A DNA stretch of 51,378 nt, from positions 1-51,378 of the forward strand of contig NBIV01000365.1 in the NCBI GenBank assembly GCA_003194525.1, read 5' to 3'. The notes under the pieces are model-generated. The model was not told the origin of the DNA. It ran no database searches and worked only from the letters and a program-made list of their open reading frames with translations. Origin of the DNA: Gracilariopsis chorda (lineage: Eukaryota > Rhodophyta > Florideophyceae > Gracilariales > Gracilariaceae). Positions 22,121 through 31,975 of the stretch are shown here, piece by piece (positions within the stretch are counted from its first letter, which is position 1; every line of letters begins with the position of its first letter). A program made the translations under genes and the position numbers.

Positions 22121-24430
22121 ATCACCTTCAACGCGACGATATTAAGCTTGAATGAGTCCCATCAGCCCACACCCTGGCTGATGTATTCACAATACCCACG
22201 AGACGGGTTACTTTTCTACGTTTCCGCCCGACGTTGCACATATAATCTTCCGAGGCTGCCTTTTGTACTCTCCAGCATCAGCTGGTGTGTTTTTCACAAC
22301 CCAAACGGTCATGAACGTGAAGATTCGAAAGGGTGTCGAAGAGCGCCTCTCACAGAGTCTGTTGTCACATGTAGCCAGGGCACACCTTAGCCGCGGCCAC
22401 CTATTACACTTAAGCTTGAAGCCAACTACACCTTAGTAAACTTCGAGCCATCGGCTCCTTCCATACCGTCATCACAAATTCGAGCTTCATCGCTCTTTTC
22501 ATAACTCTCGCACGAGCTCCTTCTCACATAGTTCAGACCTGTCCAGTTTGTTAGCACGTTGGCGGTTGTTTCATTTCGTGACAGTTGGAGTTTTTCGCAT
22601 CCTGAGGGGTATCGAATGGACGCAAAATTACGCGGCGCCAACTGACCACCGACAACTTGGAGGAGTGCCAAGCAGCCTTTGCGAACAGTGTTGGCCTGCT
22701 CCCACATCGAGATTTTGGCCAGCCCAGCTACAGTGAGGCATCTCCTGCAGCAACCAAAAGTTGCCCCACTACACCCCTCCGTGGGGTTTTGTAGCCTAAC
22801 GCTGCAGTGCACTTCAAAAACTTCGTTCCTACCCGATCAACCGCTTCAGGCGGATGTGCTTTGTTTGAAAAGATTGCAGCCTACTGACGCTCACTCTCAG
22901 CCCTTGAGTCTTCTCCATGAACTTCAGTCACCTGATCGGGACGTACCAGTACGGCATATCCATGCGGAGGAACTGTCACAACTCTATTTTTCGTTCTAAA
23001 TGTCGAACCAATCCTACAGTAGACCATATATCTGTCAAAACAGCACCGATCAACGCAGTCGATGGTATAACACTTATTCAAATCTCGCGGCGCGCCCTCC
23101 ACAGCTTTCGTACTGCATATTACTGCATTTCAATTCCGGTTTTTAATGGATCTCAGACCAAACGACTTCTGGTCGACTACTATTTGTCTTCCAAACTGTA
23201 CCTTCGCTATACGCAGTGAGCGAAAAAGGGTGTTTTAACGGGAAGGATAGAGACAAACAACTGTTACATTTGCGCAAGAGAGTGTTCCAACCACACAAAA
23301 AACAACGCAGAAGCTTTGCATCTCTCTGGAGCTGATGACGTAATATTTCTCAGTGCTTTGGTGCATCTTGTTCCTCACAAGTTTTTGCAGCTACTAAACC
23401 ACACTGCCCGCGCTTTTTCACCCCATCTATACTCCCTTTGGCATCTGAAAAGCTATATTTCGACATAACTGTTCGCTGATCGTATATATGAGAGTAGGGC
23501 GCTTCGTTTTTATTGCAGTTGTGACATTGATGACCACTTATTTGGATCATCTGGAACGTGGCGAGAAGTGGAGGGATGTGCAGAAGGCGCAGAGCCCAAC
23601 CCACCGTTCGATCAGCATTTCATTGAAGAAGTTTTGGAGATATTTGAAACAAACGTGCGTAAACCCCAACCGTACTCGCTGCGCTCTTCTTCCTGTTTAA
23701 AAGTCATATGGTGTCGAAACTTTACAAACCGCATTTCGTCGCAAGCTGTGCTGCTAGTAAAGATACCTCTCGGTTGTGTTTCATTCAAGTTACAAAAAAG
23801 TTTCTTTGCGACGCATTTGCCTACTAGAGGTCACGGATTCCAGCCACTTGGAATTGTTATATGACGAAACCGCCAATATCTGCTTAAGAATCCTTCCCCA
23901 GCAGACGTCGAAATCCTTTAAATGACTTGGATAGCGGAATCTTGTCGCAGACTGTCATCTGTTGAGCTGATACTGGTTGGTTTTCGAATTGATTTTCTGG
24001 CAGAACTTCGCAGCGATACCAGCCCTTCTGATGAACTTCGAGGCATTTCTTTTTCAGACTTTTGACCTACGTAATGCAGTGCACCGCGTTCATGTCTAAT
24101 CCTATCCGTGGATTTCGACTACAGAGTCCTCCGTCATTCCGCTATCGGAATCACTTTGAGAGGTTTGAGAGGAGGCAGAGGGACTCTCTTCCCCTAGCTG
24201 CCTGCCAACCTCACCTCTTCGTCGGGACTGATCTGCAGCATCCGTGGTATGCACTCCCTCATTCATTAAAATACGATTGCTGCAGATGCCTGCGCTGCAA
24301 TAACAACCGATACCATGGATTGTTCTCCTTCGACAGGAGCAATGCAGGGTGCTGTAATCCCCCTTGCATCTGCATATGCTAAAAACCGAGCTTATTTCTT
24401 TCTGAAGATCAGTTACATCTTCCTCTTTCT
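22121..24430. other. Unassigned sequence, no recognised gene
   Basis: Only short frames occur on both strands (for example 22426-22812 minus, 22679-22999 plus, 23568-23864 plus). None shows a motif I recognise, and stops are frequent in all frames. It may be a decayed transposon or a host pseudogene. Confidence 0.35.
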
Positions 24431-24838
24431 CTAGACCCGTGGTCCCGTTTCGTGTGTATCCCCAGTAGATGCTGCAGCCATCCAATTTAGCAGCAGACAA
24501 ATCGTCTGCTTATGCATCATTCCAATACTTTCCAATGACAAAAGCAACTGTTCTAGAATGAAGAGCAATCTGTTGGGCTGGTGGGACCAGCCCTGAAACT
24601 GAAGCTGCGTTGTCCAGTACAAATCGACGATCATCCTTTTTCCAATCTGGTGTTCCGACAAGGAACGGAGTAGCAAATATCTTCTTCAATTATGTGATCA
24701 TATCTCCTTCCTTCATCGCTTGTAGCCATACCTTCTCTCTCAGATCCCTCGCCATTTCTTCCTTCTCTTGAACGGATCTTAATTCTGTTAAATCTTTTCT
24801 GCTCAAGTATGAGAGTCTCATGAGAGTCTCATACTTTT
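24431..24838 (-). pseudogene. Unidentified coding-like remnant interrupted by element B's 5' LTR
   Basis: Reading leftward from the LTR edge, the minus strand gives a charged helical stretch (LTELRSVQEKEEMARDLREK) to about 24690, then after a stop a second frame 24676-24431. Codon usage looks protein-like but I do not recognise the family. If the inversion described in the findings is real, the rest of this gene lies left of element A, outside the window. An 11-bp direct repeat (ATGAGAGTCTC twice, 24809-24830) sits by the junction. Confidence 0.35.
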
Positions 24839-25665
24839 TGAAGTGCAACGCCCTCAGGGAGGGATTCCAGGTACTTGATCGTTTTCCCGATATTATCGGT
24901 TGTGTAGTGTGTATAGGAACTACGCCCCACAATGGTGGGTATGGACACATGGGACACGGTTTTGGGCCAATTGGCGGTTGGCCACAGTAGTGGATGTTGC
25001 CACGAAATGTGGAGTATTTTAGTTAATATTATTTATTATTTTCACACCCATTTCTGGGAAGCTAGTACTTAGTGCGACGGCGCACTGCCGTCGCACCAGT
25101 AAACTTTCCCCAACAAGGGACCCCAACCTGGGGAATTGGATCTAGTTGTTGCTGCTTGCGCGCGTGCTCTACTCCTCCTTGGAGGGAAACGCCGTAAACC
25201 ACGGGACATCTAACCCCCTTGCAGATCGAAAGAAGCCCATCCTTGGGAGTATAATTGTTCCAATCATATTGGTGTTTCGCCCTGTATAGGGAGTCCTGTC
25301 CACTGGCATTGCCGTATCTGTTCGTCGCTCTCCCGACTCACATCGTCCTCTCTTCCTCCTCTTCGCCCTTCCTTTTCCCCCTTTTTAGGGTAGCACCTCC
25401 TGCTATCCGCGGCCCTCGTGTGCGCATCCGCTCACACACCCCCACTTACGTGGAAACATACCTCTACTGAGGATCACACCCCGCTCACGCGGATACCGAT
25501 TCTTCGCCTTCACCTCCCTGTGCGAGTCGCGACAGGTGTCCCTGGTCTTACAAACCGGCTTCGCCGTGACACCTCTGGGAGGGCTCTACCCAACTGCGTT
25601 CACCTCGTGAGAGGAAGGTCCCGAACGTCTTTCGGTGTTTTTCCCCTTTGGGGCATTGCACCACA
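24839..25665 (+). repeat. Element B 5' LTR (827 bp)
   Basis: It begins TGAAGTGCAACG and ends TTGCACCACA. It differs from B's 3' LTR and A's 5' LTR in the AT-rich block (25020-25042) and in an altered, longer stretch near 25340-25400. The CACGTG box of the other copies is CACATG here. A 9-bp perfect hairpin with a 5-nt loop (25073-25095) lies just downstream of the AT-rich core promoter, so it would fall at the 5' end of the RNA. Confidence 0.93.
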
Positions 25666-25668
25666 AAG

Positions 25669-25683
25669 TGGTCTCCCGACCTA
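25669..25683 (+). other. Element B primer-binding site
   Basis: TGGTCTCCCGACCTA, three bases after the LTR. The matching tRNA 3' end would be TAGGTCGGGAGACCA; I cannot name the tRNA. Confidence 0.85.
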
Positions 25684-25770
25684 GAATCGGTTTTTGTTTT
25701 CCCTCTTACGAGGTTTGTTCTTATTTACCGGAAGTTCCGTGATCGTTTCCCGTAGTAATGGTATTTTCTC

Positions 25771-27228
25771 ATGTCGAGAAATCCCTCCGAAGCGGAACCA
25801 GTGGTTACGCGTAGTCGCTCCCGCGACAACGCGGACACTTCCGAAGTTCGGTTCGTACCCCATATCCCTACACGGACAAGCTCCAGCCGTACTGGCGCCG
25901 CTTCATCGCGGAATGATACCCCCGACCGGGAACCCCGGAACCTCCTTTTGCCCTCGTTATCACCCCGGCAGGGGAATGCAGCATCGACTCCGGCTGTTGC
26001 CGTAGTGCCCCAGGCACCCCGGCCTCCTCCCGCTGTCACGGTTTCAAGCCCCCGTGGAACGGGCGATAACAACCCCCAGGGGACTCCCCTGGAATCCCAG
26101 GTCCGCGCTCTGTAGACCGCCCATGACACCCTTGTAGGGGAACTAAAATCCCTCCAAGAGGTGGTCTTGGCAACCCCCGTAAAGGAGGTCACCGAGGAAC
26201 TCCGTATTTTACGGTCTGACGTTTACTCCGTGTTGGAGAGTTGGGGACAACCCGCCACCTTCATCGAAGGAGTTGAAGCCCGATTTGATCGGATTGGTGC
26301 CCGCCTGGAGACGCTGGAGCAGTTCGTCCTCATGGACAAACCATCCCCGGATGATCCGGTAAACGAGGCATCGCACAACGACCAGCTTGCTGGGAAGAAG
26401 AAACGCCGTCATCGACGGAAACACCACCGAAAATATTCGGACTCCGATTGTTCGACATCGTCGGACTCATCCCGAAACCATTCGGTTAGCTCGAGCTCCT
26501 CGGACTCCGACTCGGAGGACGAGAAGCGAGGCTACTCCTCCCGCTCGAAGCGGTCATCGGCCACTGAAGGTGTGGTCCGAACCCGCCAGAAGGGGAGAAG
26601 ACACCCCGGTCTCCGGGAATTGAAACCGACAAACCCGGATTACCGGAAGCTTTTATCATACCGGTACTACCGGCTCGAAGACTCGTCACTTGGACGTACG
26701 CCCCGTGGTACGGGAAAGGTGCGAGAATGCATTAGGCGAATGCAGCTCTCGCTCCGCAACCAGTTTTTTACTGGAGAGGACCCAATCCTAGTACTGGATT
26801 TCGTATCCCGCTTTGTAGCGGAGGCCGATATCCTCGGTATGAATGAGGGACAAGCCTATTTGGCTTTACCGTATTTCTTACGGGGAATGGCGGATGACCA
26901 ATACAACTCTGTCAGAGGATCTTCTAGTGCCTCTGAGGGAGGAGTTACTTGCTGGCCGGAGGCTGTGCAGTACCTTCTGCGCTCCTACGCCACCAACACC
27001 GCTATTCAGCAGGCTATCCTCGCTTTGCTAGATACACGCCAGCGTGCTGGAGAGACCGAGACCGATTACTCAGTGCGCCTTAACAAGGCTTTCCACAGAT
27101 GTGGTAAGGTATACCCCGCTGGGGAGCGCAGTACCATGTTCATCGATGGTCTTGACCCGGCAATCCGGAGTTCAGTTACCCGTTGTCGGGAGGACAAGCG
27201 GAGGATCACCTATCTCGAGCTGGTCTAA
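25771..27228 (+). pseudogene. Element B Gag, one nonsense codon
   Basis: It has the same length and domain order as A's Gag. A TGG codon is TAG at 26113-26115; otherwise the frame is open to the shared TAA 27226-27228. It has the basic patch KKKRRHRRKHHRK followed by a Ser/Asp tract (about residues 210-250), then the capsid domain. Confidence 0.85.
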
Positions 27229-27945
27229 CCCACCCGAGCGGAAGGGGATGCACTTCGTGCAAGAACTCCGAACAATTGGTCTAAATCCACCAAGGCGTTG
27301 TTGCTAGAAAGCGAAGCTTCCTCACTCCCGCTCACTGCGGATGGGAACCCTGGACAGGGATTTGATACCGTGCATTTAGCGCAGGAGGATGGTGTGTCGA
27401 TACCCACCAGTGATTTACCGTCAACGACGGAGATGACCCGTGATACGGGAACGGAAGACCCCGTTTTGTACGGTTGTAACAGTCGGGTTCAACCCCAACG
27501 ACTCCCGTTTTCAAACGGTCAATCCCGTTATCAACGGCCTGGATGGACTGAAACAGGCCCTGCGGTTCGCTTCTCCGATACTCGGAATAATAATCCGCGT
27601 GTCGCGGTATTGGCTCTCATTTGCGACCTGTGCTATGCCCATGGCCATACCTCCCCTCAGTGTATTTGTTCACTGAAGGACATGGCAAAGGTGGTGGCAA
27701 ATTATGAGGCCCTCACTCCTGAGGAGAAACGTTCCGTCCCGACGGCTTCCTACCTCCGTGCTAAAACGGACTTTTCCCATTCCCTACCACAGACCCCGCG
27801 TGCGCGGCAAGCTTCATACACCCCGATTCGGGAGATCACGCAACCATCCGTTGCAACCCCCGCTTATGAGGATAGAAACCCCCGTCAACGGGATGAAGCA
27901 CTCGTTGTCGAGGAAACCAACCCACCGCCAAAGGCGGAAAACTAA
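27229..27945 (+). pseudogene. Element B nucleocapsid segment with intact CCHC zinc knuckle
   Basis: It is in frame with gag after the TAA. CDLCYAHGHTSPQC is a canonical CX2CX4HX4C knuckle for RNA packaging. It ends at TAA 27943-27945, 18 nt before the visible start of the pol frame. Expression past the gag stop would need readthrough. Confidence 0.65.
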
Positions 27946-27962
27946 CTGAGGGAGTCTCCCCT

Positions 27963-29143
27963 TTGGGAGAGGCGTCCTCAGACAAGAGGCTGTTGGCACC
28001 CGAGGCGTCCTCGCCTCGCTCCCCGGTGAAAGTCCTCTCGAGGAAAGACACCGCTGACGCGGACTCTGCGCACCTCGGCGTGTTGCGTCGCCCGTGGATA
28101 CGGAGTAAAAATCCGCGGATTCCCGGTAGAGTCTTGGTCTTGGCCAAACGCAAATATAAGGTCTATGCCGACCTTGGCCTTGATCCCCAGTTTATGGTGT
28201 GGTTTCTCACGGTCCTGGATACAGGTGCAGGCCCCAACTTTGTTGTGGAATCATTGTTACCCCCGCTTGTGCGGTCGCGTATCCGCTCTGACGCGGTCCC
28301 CGACATTTCGGATGCGAACAACAATCCGTTACAAACGGTGGGCACAGTGGACCTCGTCATGAGACTTGGTACCTTTGTGGTGAAGTTGGACTTCATCGTT
28401 TGCCGTTCATTGGCAGCACCAGTCATACTGGGATGTGATTACTGCGACAGATTTGTCGACGCAATCAGGCCCCGCCTCAGGTGTGTAGAACTTGACGACG
28501 GATCGTCGGTTCCGATTGTTCGCCGGCCGCTAAAGCGGCCTTCTCGGAAACAAGTTCCGCTCCCTGCTGCGCAGGAACCACCGGCCGCGTCCCGTGAGTC
28601 CACCAAGCTCCGCGTCGCTGCCTCGGTTTCTATACCGGCTGAGTCCCAAGTCTGGGTGCAGGTAAACTCCCGTCAACACGGTCTTCGGATTATACAACCC
28701 CTCGCCTCGTTGTACGAAAAATCCCAGCTGGCGCTGGCTAATCGAATTGTCTACATTTCCCCGGATGTTCCTCTCCGGATATTGGTTGCCAACCTTGGCA
28801 AACACCCCCAGTATCTGGTAAAACACCAAGTAATTGGGAGTGTAACCCCCTATCCTATGGGAATGCTGCCAACAAAGATGACAGCCGCCGATGTACTCGG
28901 AGTTACCACCTATTCTGAGGAGTTCGCCCCACCGTCCGAAGATGTCAAGTCTAGGGAGGGGAGGAAACCGCTACTTCAGCGTCGAACATACCGAGTAACT
29001 CGGAATTGCGAACCACACCTGTTCCACAGGACAATGCTCCATCGAGCAACGACCGGATTGATCTGGAAAAAGCACTTGAAGCGCTGGACTTCAGCCACGT
29101 GCCAGAGTCGCACCGCGACAAACTCCGTACCATGTTACGGTAA
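27963..29143 (+). pseudogene. Element B Pol: protease part
   Basis: The protease motif is LDTGAGPN, with ILGCDYCD later. A one-base loss in a G run near 28963 (B has four G where A has five) shifts the frame, and TAA 29141-29143 stands where A has GAA. The stretch contains very regular inverted repeats, for example 28525-28540 (GGCCGCT AA AGCGGCC) and 28786-28801 (TTGCCAA CC TTGGCAA). Confidence 0.83.
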
Positions 29144-29152
29144 TTTACCACA

Positions 29153-30570
29153 ATGTGGGATGGCTCGCTTGGCGAGATTAATGCAACGGAACACCGGATC
29201 GATTTAATCCCCGGTGCGCGACCGGTTGCACAACCCCCTTACAGGGCAGGTCCGAAAGCTCGGGAAGAGGAGCAGTCCCAAGTGGACAAGATGCTCCGCG
29301 CAGCTGTGATTGAGCCCGCTCAATCACCCTGGGCATCCCCAGTTGTACTGGCTTTGAAGGCCGACGGAACCTGGAGGTTCTGTGTCGACTACCGCCGGCT
29401 CAATGCCGTGACTGTTAGGGACACGTACCCTATCCCTCGTATGGACGAGTGTATTGACTCCCTCGGAGACGCCACCGTGTTCACGGATCTCGATGCCAAT
29501 TGGGGATATTGGCAAGTACCTGTCAGACAGGAGGATCGCGACAAAACCGCATTCACCAGCCACGCAGGAACGTACCGCTTCAAGCGGATGCCATTTGGGT
29601 TAACCAACGCCCCCGCCACCTTTCAGCGTGCAGTAGATATTCTACTCAACTGCTTTAAGTGGCGGAGTTGTCTGGTCTACCTCGATGATATTATCATCTT
29701 CTCCAACTCGTTGGACGACCATCTCACTCACGTCCGAGACGTGCTGACCGTACTCCGCGATGCGGGAATTACCCTCAAGTTGAGGAAATGCGAGTTTTTC
29801 ACAGGTACTGTGAAGTATCTGGGTCACATTATCCGTCCTGGACGGTTAGCGATCGAGAAAGCTCGAGTCAAATCCCTCGTTGAGGCGAAAGACCCCCGTA
29901 CTCAAACGGAACTGCGCTCCTTTTTGGGGCTGTTCAACGTCTATCGACGGTTTATCCCGAACTTTTCGGATACTGCAGCGCCCCTGAACGCGTTGTTGCG
30001 AAAGGGGAACCCCCCAAAACTGGGAACATTTACGCCCGAGCAATCGGAAGCTTTTAACTCCTTGAAGGAGGCTGTCACATCAGCACCAATCCTACATCTC
30101 CCAAAACTTGGGTTGCCATACTCCGTAGATACGGACTCGAGCCACTACCAAGTCGGGTGTGCTCTTTTTCAAATTTCAAACCACCCCCGAGGGGGAACGA
30201 CACCCAATTGGTTATTGGTCGCGCTCTCTCATTTTTCATGAGCGGAACTACTCCGTATCGGAGAAAGAGTGCCTCGCCGTCGTCTAGGCGATGAACACTC
30301 TGCGCCCCTACCTTATGGGAGTTCACTTCACCGTGTACACGGATCATTCCTCATTGAGGTGGGTAATGAATATCTCCGACCCGTCGGGACGCCTCATGCG
30401 CTGGAGACTGCGCCTCGCGGAATATGACTTTCAAGTCATTTATAAAAAGGGCGCGCAGAACACCCAAGCCGACGCCCTGTCGCGTTTACCCACAAGTGGG
30501 GAAGCACTCCCAACGGAGGATGATGAAGTCCCATGTTTCATGGCCATAGACCCGGATGATCCGGAATGTG
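29153..30570 (+). pseudogene. Element B Pol: reverse transcriptase and RNase H
   Basis: The RT is intact in sequence (WRFCVDYRRLN, LTNAPATFQ, LVYLDDIIIF). RNase H begins YSVDTDSSHYQVGC and is broken by a 7-bp insertion near 30170 (TTTCAAA repeated) and by TAG 30285-30287, where A has TGG. The frame then runs through TVYTDHSSLRWV to the tether QADALSRL. Confidence 0.87.
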
Positions 30571-31975
30571 CCGTCGAGGCTGGGCCAGAAAACTGGGACG
30601 AGGATGCTGACTTTGACGAACTACTCCCATCGCGAGATGAATCTGAGAACCCGCTACCGGGAAACTTTGTACCGGTATCAGCGGAAGAACTGATCCGAGA
30701 ACAATTCGGCGACCCATTCTGTACGAGAATTCGTGCCCGTATCAACGGTGGTGAAGATCTCCCTTTCGGGGTAAACGACAAAGGCTACCTCGTACGGAAG
30801 GTTGAAACCCGCCCACAGATTGTGGTACCTCATTCCCTGCAGTCGCAGGTGTTACATCTATCACACTACGCCCCATTGGAGGTCACCCAGGTGGGAGGAA
30901 ACTCTACCTAACCCTGCGAAGGGATTTCTATTGGCCCGCCATGGCGATGGATTGCTACGCAACCGTGCGGTTTTGTAGCGAATGCGCGAAGAATCGCGTG
31001 AAACTCCGCAAACATGCGAAGAAGATGAACCTATTCCCCGCAAGGGCGCCGCTCGAGTTTATCGCGATCGATATTCTCGGACCACTACTCACCACGAAAC
31101 GTGGAAACAAGTTTCTACTTGTCATTACCGACCGCTTTTCTAAGCTGGTACGGACTGTCCCTCTTCGGAGGATAACCGCTCTCACGGTGGCCCAGGCTCT
31201 GGTGACGCACTGGATTTTCGTCTATGGTCCCCCTGTGGAGGTGCTCTCCGATAACGGGAAACAGTTCGTGAGCAAGTTCTTCCAGGATGTTTGTCGCATC
31301 CTGGATGTCAAGAACTTGTTCACGACTACCTACCACCCCCAGTGTAATGGGCAAGTTGAACGGTTAAACCGGACGTTACTCGCGTCGTTACGTTCCTACG
31401 TCGCAGACCACCCAAAGAACTGGGACATGTGCTATGATGCGGTAACCAACGCGTACAACACGCAGGTACACCGGAATACCGGAGTTTCGCCATTCGAGTT
31501 GGTTCTATCTAGAACACCCCCCCCTGTAGCGCTGGAACCCCAAGCTACGTTGGACAATTTCGCATCAGTGGGTATCTACTGGCAGCAATGAAAGCAATGG
31601 CTTTCCAAGCTGGTCCCCGCTGCGCGGAAGTCTATGGCACGGGCCCAAGCTGCTTACAAGCGGGATTTTGATGCTCGCTTGCGAGGGAAACCGTCCCCGA
31701 TTCGAGCGAATAACTATGTCTTCATCAGGAAGGAGTACTACAACCCGGAACGGGAGAAGCGCCATAAACTCTCGCCTGTGGCGGATGGACCATTCAAGGT
31801 CATCTCTGTAAACACCGACACTGTTGTGGTAGAGATGGGCGACACGCACGAACGGATTTCCCGTGATCGTGTTGTCTTTGCCCCTCCTCCCTCGTCAGAG
31901 GTAGTCCTGGATCCAGGCAACCCCGTTTCTACGGACTATGCAACACCGGAATCATCCGGGAGTACTAGGCCTACG
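30571..31975 (+). pseudogene. Element B Pol: integrase
   Basis: It has the zinc domain (H-H then FCSEC) and core Asp residues in IAIDILGP and LSDNGKQF, with the Glu in NGQVERLNR. A one-base loss in a C run near 30872 (four C, five in A) shifts the frame. TGA 31589-31591 after the core is shared with A. The C-terminal module LSPVADGPFKVI follows in the same frame. Confidence 0.85.
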
